Shown in pieces: positions 53,558-64,000 of a stretch of DNA of 64,000 nt. The position numbers and the translations under genes were made by a program. Source of the DNA: Distichodus sexfasciatus. Taxonomy: Eukaryota; Chordata; Actinopteri; Characiformes; Distichodontidae. Location: NCBI GenBank assembly GCA_032718565.1, contig JAVGVS010000449.1:1-64000 (forward strand), written 5' to 3'. How positions within the stretch are numbered: the stretch's first letter is position 1; the number at the start of each line of letters is the position of its first letter. The notes beneath the pieces were generated by a model. The model did no database searches. It worked only from the letters and a program-made list of their open reading frames with translations, and was not told the DNA's origin.

Positions 53558-54270
53558 ATGTATTACATGTCATTTTATGATATATTAGGTTTTTTGGTTA
53601 TGTATACTCTTTATGCTCTTGTTTTTAAATGGCGTAAGTGAATTTAATGACCCAGTGATTTTTATATCATTTTATTTTCTTAGACCTGGCAACGTAAATC
53701 TGAAAAAGACACATATCGAAACAATGTATTAATACGAGGTATTACTGTACTTTACCGAAGGCATTTACACAAGAAAATACAAAATGTCATTACTTTTTTG
53801 CGGCAAGAGGGTTAGAGTTATCACATAATGATGCACTCACATAACAAATCCCATGTATGATGCAAACAGCACTGTTCTAAATGCACTCAGAAACATTTAG
53901 TTATTAAACACAGAGGGGTTTCTCACAAATAACGATCAAATAATGAAAAAAGGAAAAATTGACATAACCCTTGAACAAGTGCACATAGCAACAACGTGTT
54001 TGAAAGCACACTACACCGCTATAGCCCACACCTTTTAGAGTTGGAACAGCGTTTATGCACAAAACCTGTAGGAGGAGTAGGAGCAGCAAACGTGGGCGGA
54101 TAACGAAATAATAACGCAAATAACACATTTTTACGGAATAATGGACAGAACTCGCGAACGAGTGCACGTATCGACATCGTGAATGACAGCAACACACACC
54201 GCTATAATCAGTTTGAAGTGTTTTAGAATTGGAACGGCAAAAATATAGGAGAAGTAGTGGCAGCAAGAGT
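53558..54270. other. Intergenic DNA with two similar modules
   Basis: Modules near 53940-54110 and 54125-54265 share order: GAACAAGTGCACATAGCAAC / GAACGAGTGCACGTATCGAC, then CACACCGCTATA, then GTTGGAACAGC / ATTGGAACGGC, then a (GT)AGGAG run. This is an old tandem duplication of about 185 bp. Confidence 0.6.
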
Positions 54271-54276
54271 GGGTGG

Positions 54277-54277
<1 letters not shown>

Positions 54278-54342
<65 letters not shown>
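54278..54342. repeat. (AAT)n microsatellite
   Basis: About 65 bp, 21 units, with no interruption seen. Poly-Ile, poly-Tyr and poly-Leu minus-strand frames are by-products. Confidence 0.98.
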
Positions 54343-54345
<3 letters not shown>

Positions 54346-54605
54346 CAATGAACAATCTTTACAATCACATAATGAATTGGCAGCTACTTTATAACTAATC
54401 AATACAACGGAATTACATACATCAGTCAGTTCAAACACTAAACAATCCAACACTTTCTGCTTCCGTCCACCAAATCAGAATAAAAGTTGTGTTTCACCTT
54501 GTTTTCCAGAAGATGACGTTTAATTTTACAGAACTCTTTCTCAAAAAGTGGCAAACTTGTAGCTATAGCAACATTCCCGCTCAAGAGGTGAATCCGGTGT
54601 CCACT

Positions 54606-54795
54606 CACACTTACACATAGCAGACGCTGTCCTCCACAGTGACTTCCATTCCTAATTTCAGGGGCCAGTCTCCCTGCAGCAACTTGGGGTTAAGAGTCCT
54701 GTTCAAGAATCCAATGATGATAGTGCTGGAGGTGGGATTCGAACCCAAGACCTCCTGGTACAGATATGAGAATCTAAGACCACCTCCACCACCCC
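54606..54795 (-). mobile_element. Family A SINE, minus strand, full length
   Basis: TTACACATAGCAGACGCTGT tail complement, GCAACTTGGGGTTAAGAGTC, GGATTCGAACCCAAGACCTC. Confidence 0.92.
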
Positions 54796-54889
54796 GCTCG
54801 TATGATGTAAGGTGTAAATTTGGCTCGAGGTGGAGGGAAGGCGCCCACTTCTCTTTTTGTTCTTAATCAAGCAAAGGTTGTTTGTTCAC

Positions 54890-55170
54890 ATCTGTTTACT
54901 GGTGTCGAGTTTGGTCGCGCGGGCGGTCGTTAGCCGAGGGTTCTAACTCGGTTACGAGGCGAGCGTTCCGAGAGCGGACTCTAATTGGAGACATTTTTAC
55001 AGGGGAAGCACTTATCACTCTGCTTATTAAAAATGCTTATTGGAAACAATAAAGTGCACATTATGGAGGAGAAAATTAATATAGCGGGTTGCCCAGGACG
55101 TAATACCGTTCTAATGTGTGCTCACGTTGGTCCTAACGAGCGACGCTGAGTTTATTAGCTCTGATGATTT
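54890..55170. other. Candidate conserved non-coding element
   Basis: Repeat-free. GTTAGCCGAGGGTTCTAAC, GAGAAAATTAATATAGCGGG and CGACGCTGAGTTTATTAGC. Confidence 0.38.
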
Positions 55171-55199
55171 GGGGGTGGGGGTGTTGTGTGTATGTATTA

Positions 55200-56920
55200 T
55201 TAATGTGTGTGTGTGTTGTCATTTTGCAAGATTACATTTAGTAGATAGTTATTTTGTTTCTGGGTTTTGTGGTGTGAATCAATTAGGTGTTCTATGAATC
55301 TTAGTTTATAAAAACATTAAAAACATTTTTTAAAGTAAAAACAGTAAAACATTTTTTAAAGTATTTCCATAATTTAAAAACTAATCAAAATTGATATGAG
55401 CAAGATTATGTAGATTAGACATTCTAAACTTGGTTTGAATAGCGTGAATAAACATTGTTTAGAAGTTCTGGAATTTGGAGCAGATTTTCTAAAAAGTATT
55501 TTTCAAAAGTATTTCCAAACTAATTGAAATACTAAACTGGAGTGGCCAAGATTAGAGGCTCTGAATGTCAGTTTGATTAATTTTTTTGATAAATTTTCCC
55601 AGCCCTAACACACACACACACACATGTACAAGCACACACATTCCTGAGAGTGTGTCTCTGTGTTTATTAGCCCTGAACGCAGCCACCGTGTTAGCTTTAC
55701 CACAGGATGAACATATAAATCCATGGCGTGTGTTGTGGTGGCTCCAGGGCCTGACTCCGAGTGCTCGGCCTCTCATTTCCTGGGCCACTTGGTAACGGGC
55801 AGGTCCGTCGTCCCGAGAATCATGACACCACCCTGGCCAGGTTAGTAGGTTCATTACCCGTTCTGCACTCACCCTTTAATTGACTACAGAAATTGAGCTG
55901 CATCTGTGTCCCAGGTAGAAGAACTTTCATTTCATGAAACAGTATTAAACAGACTCTCAAAGTTATCACACATCAACGTTGGGAACATTGCCTGGATTAG
56001 AGAATTTGTCAAAAATAACTAAAATGGACAAGATTACGTTGATAAGAGCTGAAAAGAAAGTCCATTTTGAAGAAAGAAAAAAAAAAGGAAAAGAAAAAGT
56101 TTTTCAAAAAATAGCATGGAGTGAAGTGGTTTTGGCCAAAAATGCAAAAATAGTCAAATAGAACCAAAAAAGAAATGTTGTGTTCAAATTTGTTTTAGTA
56201 TTTACAGCATTTAAAAAAGTAATAAACACAACCAAACAGAGATGCGTTTATATTTGATTACAGGTTCTGAATAAAATTTACAAAATAATTTATTTCCTAC
56301 GTTTAAAATATTTTTCAAAATATTAAATCCATTTTCACGTTCCACACCGCTTGAGTTAGTAGGTCATTATCGCACTCCAGTACTAGCCACTAATTTTTAA
56401 ATTTCAAATTAATAAAACTAACCAATTTAACCGAAAATGGCCAAAAAGGAAAGTGCAGTCTAATAGTAAAAGTGTAAAAGTGGGAGGAAAATTCTGGATA
56501 AAGACTGTTTGTGTTAGTCAACATAGTTTACAAACCAAGTTCTTTGTTTTCCAAACGATACTCAAAAATATCCAAAATATTTTAATATCTTAAAATTTCA
56601 ATATTTGTTTCAATAAGTGTTTTTTTTAAATGTATTAACATTAACATTATTATGTTAATTATTAACATATTAACATTAAATATTTGAGTAATTTCGTAAA
56701 AATATAAAATGTAAAATATCTATTTTTGAAAGTATTCAAGTACTTAAGTGTTAAAAGCATTAAAGAAAATAATTAAATAAAAATAACTGCACTTGCCCTT
56801 TAATTGATTAACAGAGCTGAGTTCATCGGTGTCACATCAAAACCACAATGAAAACGTCTAAAACCAAGAAGTGCAACCTAGTGGTGTAAAAGTGGGAAGA
56901 AGGTTGTGGATGAGGAGCTA
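55200..56920. other. AT-rich DNA with loosely repeated AAAGTATTT / AACATTTTT modules
   Basis: AAAGTATTTCCA, CATTTTTTAAAGTA and TTTCAAAATATT recur through 55330-56760, a decayed repeat. (CA)n at 55606-55625. GC rises at 55670-55860 with no gene recognised. Frames of 60-106 codons are unsupported. Confidence 0.45.
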
Positions 56921-57140
56921 TTTGCGTAAGTGAGTCCCTTTTTGTTTTATGGAGTGACTCTTTGTTTCCATACTTCCCTCCTCCTCCTCCCTCCTCCTTC
57001 TTCATCTCCTCCTCTGGATTCCTCCTTCTCCTTTTTCACAAGTTTGAGGCAATTTATTTGCGATCCAATTTCACCGAGTCTCGCAATCAGGCAATGCAAT
57101 CCAATTATCTCTTTGATTGGCCGAACTGATTAAAATGTGT
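56921..57140. other. Pyrimidine tract and candidate conserved element
   Basis: CTC/CCT run 56970-57035, then GGCAATTTATTTGCGATCC and CCAATTATCTCTTTGATTGG. Confidence 0.35.
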
Positions 57141-57172
57141 AGCCAAACGTGATTATCTCTCTCTCTGCTTCA

Positions 57173-57219
57173 CACACACACACACACACACACATACACA
57201 CACACACATACACACACTC
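57173..57219. repeat. (CA)n microsatellite with ATAC interruptions
   Basis: About 46 bp. Confidence 0.95.
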
Positions 57220-57764
57220 ACCACCCAGTATCTGAAAGTAGTGTTCTTGGATATAAATATACTATATGATAAGACTGAGACTAATTTAATCCCCTTTCTT
57301 AAACTAACATGCATTGATAAACTCAGCATTTAATGGATTTTTACTCAGATTTTAAATGTTTTTCTCAAAGAAATCTGATTTATCTTGTGAAGATTATATA
57401 TCTAATGTTAATTTGCTTAATAAAGTTTAGCAAAAATGTACAGCAATCAACATTTTTATTATTTGTTGTGACTAAGATAGATAAACCTTTTTAAAAAGGT
57501 GCAAAAGAAATCCAGTCTAAACAAGACAAGCGTGGAGTGTAAATGTTATCTCCTGGAAATGGCAAACATTAAAATGCATCAGGTTTGTCCAAATATTTAT
57601 GCAGTGCATCCTCGTCACTGACTGGATCGGTTGAGGGACGTGTACATATAAAGCTGCCGAGGCCTGAAACCCACCAGCATGTGATAAAATCTATACAGTG
57701 AACGGCAACATCACTTCTGACTAAAAGTAGCCTTAATGTTGTCACAAATGAATCTGCTGTTAAA
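57220..57764. other. Unique AT-rich intergenic DNA
   Basis: No gene recognised. Confidence 0.4.
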
Positions 57765-59260
57765 TCCAACTAAACCTTGACAAAAGTTACTAAAATGTGA
57801 CCTAAACTAAGCTGTTTTATGTAAAACTAATAAGCATTTGTGTTAAAACATTTTGACTAGTAATTAATTTTCACCGAACAGTGAAGTGAATAAAAGAGTG
57901 CTGTTATGATCGAAGAAAAATCAATAATCAGTTTCTCCAGGATGTGACTGGCTGGTTTAATATTAACTTTTGTTATAGCAGTTCTGTGCGAGCGAGCGTA
58001 ACGGCAGTGTTGAGCGAAGGCAGAGTTGCGCGCAGGTGAAAGGAGACTCTCGCGTGACCACAGTGTTGGGCGCACACAGACCATTTGAGACCAGCGTGCA
58101 GGCAGAGTTGAGCACTTGCAGTCAGAAGATTTTGCTCGCGACAGATCCTGCACTCAGGAGTGTGGCACAAATATAGCATACATACAAACTGTTTGTAGAA
58201 GTCAAATTTTTGTAAAGAACATTTTGACAAAAAATCTTACAAGTTTAATGGTTTTTCATTTTCTTCAAATTTTGGCCAAGTTTTAGAGGGATGATGAAGT
58301 AGTTATTTTAGTCAACGAATAATAACTTTGGTCATTTTAGTCGAAATCTTTAGTCAAAACATTTAGACTAAATTCAAATCTTTCCTTCTAGTCAAAATGC
58401 TTACTAGTTTTACTAAGCTTAGTTTTGGTTAGATGTTGTTATTTTTCTTCAACGTTTTAGTGGATAAGTAGCTACATTACAGTTAACCTAATCTGACATT
58501 TGGTCTTTAGTTGCAATATTAATATAAAAATGCCTGTTGTTTTGTTAAGGTTTTTGAAGTTTAGCTGATGATGAGTAGCTACATTTTAGTCAACTTAATT
58601 AATGACAGTAATTTTAGTCAAGTATTTAGTCAAAATATTTAGACCTCAATGCTTAGTAGTTTTAGTGACATTTATGTCATTTTTCTCGTGTAGTCTACAT
58701 TTTATCTAGCTCTAATGTTACATTTTAAGCAACTTGCAGTCTTTCTTTTAGACAAAGATGCTTATTAGTTTTATAAGAAATCTTGTTAGTTTTAGTCCAA
58801 AATGCATATCGGTTTTTAGTGAGATTTGTCATTCATGTCCTTCGTAGTTTTAGCCTAATTTATAGAATGTAAACTAAACTTTTTCTATACATTCTAGTCA
58901 AAATGTTTAGGCCAAAGATGCTCATTAGTTCTAGAGAAAATTTAGTTTTAGTAAAATTGCATATCAGTTTGACTCTAAATAACTAAAATGTAACCTGAAC
59001 TAAGCAGTTTATCTAAAACCAATAAGCATTTTGTCTAAACATTTTAACTAAGAAAAAACTAAAAGGCGCTTAAAATATAACTACATTTTGTTTTTGTAAG
59101 GGTTTTGTCTAAAGCCTTGACTAAAATGATTAAAAGTAATTAGGTTAGCTAAAATGTAGGTACTTATCATCACATAAAACTCAGAAAAAAGCAAATACAA
59201 TGTCTAAAATGTCACTAAAACTACTGAACATTATTGTCGAACTGCTATTCTTAGAAAGGA
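57765..59260. repeat. Degenerate repeat block, TAGTCAAAATG / CTTATTAGTTTTAG modules in both orientations
   Basis: Plus-orientation modules (TTAGTCAAAATGCTTATTAG type) dominate 58290-58970. The complement (CTAAAATGTGACCTAAACTAAGC, AACTAATAAGCATTTG) occurs at 57780-57865 and 58975-59230, so the block is organised as inverted arms around a centre near 58.5 kb. 57900-58250 is unique insert-like sequence. Possibly a large decayed foldback transposon. Confidence 0.6.
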
Positions 59261-59640
59261 TGTGTTAAAATGGACACAAACTGTAACAAATTTTTACACA
59301 TTAATGGGTGTGTTTTGGGACAATGTTTTTAAAGTTCATTTTAACACATTTACTGTGTTAACACTTTTGAAACAGTGAAAGTGTAAAGAGAGGTAACACA
59401 AAGATGTGTAAGCATGTATAATATTAGTACGTGCTGTCCTTGGTTACACACATTGTGTTGAATGCTGTGAACAAATGCACATGATGATTACATTTTAAAA
59501 CTACACATGACTGTGTAAAAGATCTGACGTTTTCCGACATCATTTTATTAAATATTAACACAAAATGTGTAAACTTAAGTGCTACACGTGATTTGTGCAA
59601 TTGTTTCTACACATCCGTTCTATGAGTGTAAGACTACATC
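59261..59640. repeat. Degenerate TGTGTAA/TTAACAC repeat
   Basis: Many TTAACACA, GTGTTAA, TGTGTAAA and TTTACACA words in both orientations over 380 bp. A decayed short repeat family. Confidence 0.6.
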
Positions 59641-60345
59641 TGAATTTGCTGGCCAATGAATTGTAAAAGCATTTTTATTTCAGCTGGTTTTCATCAAGCC
59701 ACGTTAACTGTCTTTCAGCAAACTGCACACATTTGCGGCCTAAATCATAACCAGTTGTGCTCAGAACACTTTAAACCTGCCGGAATCCGCTCTATCCCCC
59801 GTCCCGTACTACCTGAACCTGGGCCGCTGTGAGTTACTTTCTTTTTTTTCTGCCGGTGAAGAGTCCTTCAGTGTTTTTGAAATGTAACAGATTTTGATTG
59901 CTAAAGCGATAACCAGCAAAGGCGCTGGCAGCTCCATTTATCAAAATTACCAACTTTCATGAAGCGCCGCCGAACTGCGCCCGGTAACGAATGACAGACA
60001 GGCCGAGCAGAGAGGTCAGACTGAGAGAAAAAGGCTCATATATTATCTTTCTTCCTTTTGCCCCCGCTACCCCCCTACTCGTTTTTCCTCCTCCGCGCTG
60101 CATGTCTGGAGCTTATGAAATTTAAAGTGGTGTCTGGTTTTTGCCTCCGTCAGAATGGCCTTGACTCGGCTGAGTGGCTTTAAGAGGCGGGTGGGTGAGT
60201 GGGTGGGGAGGGGGATAGCCAGAGGTTGGATTTGAGAATGGGGTGATGAGCGACCAGTGGACTCCCCGCCATCCTTTAGCACTTCCCCCACTCTAAAAAA
60301 CGTCACCGACCTGGGTAGAGGTCAAGAGTCAAGCGAAAAATATAT
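59641..60345. other. Candidate conserved non-coding block
   Basis: CATTTGCGGCCTAAATCATAACC, GAAGCGCCGCCGAACTGCG and a G-rich GGTGGGTGAGTGGGTGGGG tract at 60188-60210. No gene. Confidence 0.35.
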
Positions 60346-60495
60346 CCCCCCACCTCTCATCACCACCACCTTCCACAACCTCGCTCGCTCACTGCCTCGC
60401 TCCTCTCGCCATCACTTACTCCAAAATTGATAAAGACAGAGGAGATGGAAGACGGACGGAAGAGTGGTCATGAAAAAATGAAAAGACGAGACTGA

Positions 60496-60560
60496 GAGAC
60501 AGAAAGAGAGAAAGAGAGAGAGAGAGAGAGGTGGAGAGAAAGAGAGAGGGAGAGGGAGAG
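60496..60560. repeat. (GA)n purine tract
   Basis: GA and GGAGAG units. Minus-strand Ser/Leu frames are by-products. Confidence 0.93.
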
Positions 60561-61304
60561 GTGTCCGAGTCCTCGGTATAACCAGCACTTTGCGACGCAT
60601 GGTTAAGGATGCCCTCCCATAATGCCGTGCAGCGTGACCTCACACTTTTTCCGCGCTCGCCGCCTCTTTGGCGCTGACCTTGCCATGGTGCAGGATCTCG
60701 TTAGCGAGGTCAGGACGAGGTTTTCGGGACTTTTCTTTTCACTCTCTTTTTCAATGTTGCATTGCATGCAACGTCATGTTTTGTCTCTCTATTTATTGCT
60801 GTTTAATTGCCTACAATGTCCACTTATATGGAAATAAATAAGAGACCAGACAGAGAGACTATTATCTTATTATCTTATGGAGTTAATGATCGTTATCTAA
60901 CCTGGAAGTTGCATACTACACATATACTATTTCATTATATCATTAAAAGATTATGGCCCATGGTGTCCTAATTTGCTGAGGTCTGTTTCCTCTAATCAGC
61001 AACTAAATTAAAATATGGACTGCTTTCTTATTTTTCACAGACCTGCAACTGCAGTAGCTCATAAAAGAATAGCAACCTGAACACAGTACTCTCACAACCA
61101 CATATTGCACAGATGTGAACAGAAAAAAGCGATGTGGTCTCTTGTTTTTTTTCCAAAGCTGTGGGTAATGAATTTGAAAATAATTCTAAATACATAAAGT
61201 GAATTGTGGAAACATGACCAAATCAAACTGAAGATTTATTTGGTGAAATAAGTTTTGTCAAAACATTTGTGATTAAATTAATTAACCCTGAAATGCAGGG
61301 TTAA

Positions 61305-61325
61305 TTTTTTTTTTTTTTTTTTTTT
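61305..61325. repeat. Poly(T) run
   Basis: About 21 T. Confidence 0.95.
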
Positions 61326-61574
61326 ACAAAAAATGACAAAATTTCCACCAATTAGCACATCCAGGGTGAAGACTAAAATGCTGTGCCTATATTTTTCTTT
61401 TCACTCTTTTTTTTTTGCTGTTTCATTGCATACAGCTTCCACATATAGATGATATATTTGGAACTAATTCAAATAATGTAAAATTCAGAAATTTAATTCA
61501 GAACAAATATTTAATCCAGAAGATCTTAAGGAAATGAAATTCAATGTTGCAGTGAATACAATGAAAGTGAATAC

Positions 61575-61920
61575 GGAAGTTCAAACAAGGAGACCTAATG
61601 AGCGTCGGCACGTCCAATCACATAACCCCTAGTTCTGTATATAAGCAGTAAACTGGCCTTCTTCTCTGCCATTACAGCTGTTCGATTTCGCCCGCCTCCT
61701 CCCCTCCACCACCTTCGGCTTCCCGTCTTGGTCTGGGGCAGGCTCCTTCGCCTTCCTGCCTGGTCTCCCAGCCAGATCTGCCGGCTTCAGAGACGAGGGA
61801 ACCAACGACCAAGCGACGGGCTTCCTCCAAAATCTTTCACATACACACTAAAGACAGCTTGTCTTTGCCAAATAAATACTTGTCAATCTATAACTGAATG
61901 GTCTTCTTGATTGAACTGTC
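61575..61920 (+). mobile_element. LTR-like or promoter-like segment inside the local repeat
   Basis: CCAAT at 61614-61618, TATATAAG at 61638-61645 and AATAAA at 61871-61876, in LTR (U3-R-U5) order and spacing, over a distinctly more GC-rich sequence than its surroundings. The local repeat resumes right after 61920. Exact TG...CA ends and a target duplication could not be fixed. A short Pol II transcript unit is the alternative. Confidence 0.4.
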
Positions 61921-62423
61921 TTTTTTTTCTAATTTTTGCTGTTGCATTGCGTAAAATATTCCCATAGATCAAGCGTAATTCTAATAATGTACAGTAAATT
62001 GTGGAAACAGAACCTAAATTTAATCGTTGTATTTGGTGGTTTTCTGAAGTCTTAAGGAGATTAACTTTGATGTTGCATTGCATACAACATTCACATAGGT
62101 CAAATGTAACTCTAATAAAGTAAAGCAAATTGAAATAGCTCAGTTTAGATGATTTACTCAAGTCTTAAAGAAGTTTGTGTGTGAAAATGTGTATAATTCT
62201 AGATTTACATTCATATTTACATTTATGTATTTAATGAAAACCAGCTCAATTTTGATTTAGAGCCTTTTCTTCTTTGTGATTTCCTGTTCATCTGGAGAAA
62301 TATATATGTATATAAAATATATAAATATATACTTGAAGTAATGTGTTAAGGAAATCTGTATGTGAAAGTATGTGTAATTCTGGATTTACCTTTCAAAAGA
62401 TTAGATACAGAGTTCATTTATTA

Positions 62424-62654
62424 ACGTAACAATTAGGGTGTTTGCCCTGCAATCAGAAAGCCAAATCCCGAACCTGTAAAGGTACCACTGAGGTACTCAT
62501 GAGCAAGGTGCCGTCCCCAAGTACTGCTCCCTGGCTGCTGCCCATGTCAGCTGCCCACTGCGTCTTCACTGATGGGTCAAATACAAAGCTCACATTCAGC
62601 TGGGGTGCACTGTGTGCTGTGCTGTGCTCACAATGACAAATAAACACTCACTTT
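62424..62654 (+). mobile_element. Family B SINE
   Basis: GTAACAATTAGGGTGTTTGC through CAATGACAAATAAACACTC. Confidence 0.93.
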
Positions 62655-62759
62655 CTCATTTCTCTAACATCAAAAATGTTGGTCAACGACTAAGACAAGA
62701 CATGCTATCTTTAAAACTTGATAATGAGGAAAAGTTGATTTGGACAGTAAAGTAGATTT

Positions 62760-63012
62760 GGGCAGTTGGTGGTGTAACGGTAGGCTGTTCGCCCCATGAT
62801 CAAAAGTTTGTAGGTTCGAATCTAGGGCCGGTAAGGTTACCACTGAGGTAATCATGAGCAAGGTACCGTCCCCAAGCACTGCTCCCGGGCACTGCCCTTG
62901 AGAGCTGCCCACTGATCCTTCATGATTGGGTCAAATGCAGAGGTCACATTTGGTTGTGGTGCACTGTGTGCTGCGCTGTGGTGTGTTCCCAATGACAAAT
63001 AATCGCTCACTT
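62760..63012 (+). mobile_element. Family B SINE, full length
   Basis: GGGCAGTTGGTGGTGTAACG through CAATGACAAATAATCGCTC. Confidence 0.95.
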
Positions 63013-63093
63013 TCACATTTATGAACACATTATTTAGAATTTGAGCTGAACACAACACAAACTGCATTGGATCGGGGCTCTTATTGGTTTTAA

Positions 63094-63130
63094 GTGATTA
63101 TTTGTCGTTGTGAACACAGCACAGCACACT
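63094..63130 (-). mobile_element. Inverted family B SINE tail
   Basis: GTGATTATTTGTCGTTGTGA and ACACAGCACAGCACAC. It abuts the plus-strand head that follows. Confidence 0.88.
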
Positions 63131-63282
63131 GGGTCAGTTAATAGCATAATGGTTAGAACGTTCACCCTGTTATCGGAAGCTTGCCGATTCAAATCCCAGA
63201 TTGGTAACGGTATCACTGAGGTACTCATGATCAGGGTTCCGTCATCAAGCATTGCCACCACCAACTACCAGCTGCTCCTTGG
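63131..63282 (+). mobile_element. Family B SINE head and body, tail missing
   Basis: GGGTCAGTTAATAGCATAAT through CCAGCTGCTCCTTGG; the tail is present only in inverted form at the other end. Confidence 0.9.
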
Positions 63283-63400
63283 TGTCATTAAAGGAAGGTT
63301 TCATCCTTTTTATTCACTCTCTCTTTCACTGTTGCATTGCACGTAGCGTCCATGCAGGTCATATATTTCAAAAAATTCTAATAATAAGAAGCGAATCACA

Positions 63401-64000
63401 TTATATCGTTTCGTTTCAGAGGCTTTGCATCTTTCCTATTTTCGTTAAATCGTTCCAACCCGAGCATGGCTTTTCGGCTTTCTCGCCTCTCATTAGCCGC
63501 TGCTCTTGCAGGAAAAACACATTACCCCCCTCGCTACAAACACTGATCGATTTCTCTAAGGCTGCCTATCTCATTGCTTTTATATGCCATTGATTTTCCT
63601 GGATTAAGTTTTATGACTCTCAATTATTTTCGTGTATGATTGTTCACATCTGTTTATTGCCCGCCGCATAATCGTTCAAAGCAATGATTGTGTTCAACTT
63701 GATAATCCAATTTCAATACGCCAGACATCCCTCAATTTGGAGAGAGATTACACCAAGGCGTACGTAGCTGGGATTTTATTTATTTATTTATTTCGAACCT
63801 GTCTCGTTGCTGGAGGAGATTCCCGTCCCGAAACCGTCCCAAGTCTTGACTTGAGCATCGTGTGAGCGGCGTTGGCATAACAGGCTTGATTAGGAAAGCG
63901 TTTAGCAAACATAAGAGATTTTTATTAACCCACCGCAGTGTCACTCACGCGGGCCGAGAAGCAACGTGCCACAATTAAATCAGAAGTGGGTTTTGGGCAC
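63401..64000. other. Candidate conserved non-coding block, cut by window edge
   Basis: Repeat-free. CCTCTCATTAGCCGCTGC, CCGCCGCATAATCGTTC, GCTGGGATTTTATTTATTTA. The 113-codon frame at 63252-63593 starts in a SINE and is not credible. Confidence 0.35.

Larger units (their letters stand above)
60740..63400. repeat. Locally amplified degenerate repeat (TTGCATTGCATACAAC motif)
   Basis: TTTTCACTCT.., then TTGCATTGCATACAAC, then CACATAG.TCAAA.GTAATTCTAATAA.GTAAA.., then GAATTGTGGAAACA, in that order. Copies or parts lie at 60735-60835, 61150-61225, 61395-61500, 61925-62010, 62065-62130 and 63315-63395. Not recognised elsewhere in the window. Confidence 0.65.

Noticed and set aside
53904..54453. 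Frames with poly-Ile, poly-Leu and poly-Tyr
   Set aside because: Translations of the uninterrupted (AAT)n repeat.

Overview
This 64 kb window looks like intergenic (or long-intron) DNA from a ray-finned fish. Three things point there: dense tRNA-derived SINEs of teleost type (including a Mermaid/DANA-like family and one ending in the teleost tail TCGCTCTGGATAAGAG...), many long CA/GT, CT/GA, AAT and AAAT microsatellites, and non-autonomous DNA transposons typical of fish. A catfish-like or other otophysan host is my guess from the SINE mix, not something the sequence proves. I found no convincing protein-coding gene, tRNA gene, rRNA gene or CRISPR array. Nearly every open frame is short, lies in simple repeats or SINEs, and is open only because the repeat period is a multiple of three or the composition lacks stops.

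Layout. 0-3 kb: GC-rich block, a GTCGA pentanucleotide repeat and a locally repeated GTGGC motif region. 3.4-6.4 kb: one SINE, facing purine and pyrimidine tracts, then a 21-bp minisatellite (5.69-6.36 kb) in which almost every unit carries the AP-1 site TGACTCA. 7.4-8.75 kb: a MITE with perfect 36-bp inverted ends, then decayed, inverted copies of the same minisatellite split by a 618-bp LTR-like insertion with a 5-bp target duplication. 9-15.7 kb: microsatellites, a CA/TGCAA compound repeat, two moderately GC-rich unique blocks and SINEs. 16.5-19.7 kb: two copies of a dispersed DNA element. 20.8-22.0 kb: a decayed tandem array. 22-28 kb: unique regulatory-looking DNA alternating with hAT-like elements and a SINE with a perfect target duplication. 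29-36 kb: LINE tail, a palindromic element, a TTAA-flanked piggyBac-like element and many SINE fragments. 36.2 kb: a 110-codon frame resembling the N-terminus of a teleost transposon-encoded protein. 37-42.8 kb and 52-53 kb: the longest repeat-poor stretches, rich in TAATTA/AATTA motifs. 43-49 kb: chimeric SINEs and a degenerate ~370-440 bp tandem repeat. 49-59 kb: Mermaid and other SINEs, and TAGTCAAAATG-type repeats in both orientations. 60.7-63.4 kb: a locally amplified TTGCATTGCATACA repeat enclosing an LTR- or promoter-like segment.

The repeat-poor islands alternate with transposon clusters and have mixed GC with many homeodomain-type cores, the pattern expected of a gene desert around a developmental regulator. 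No flanking gene is visible, so the locus cannot be named. The most unusual thing here is the AP-1 minisatellite and its inverted, transposon-invaded relic 1.6 kb away.
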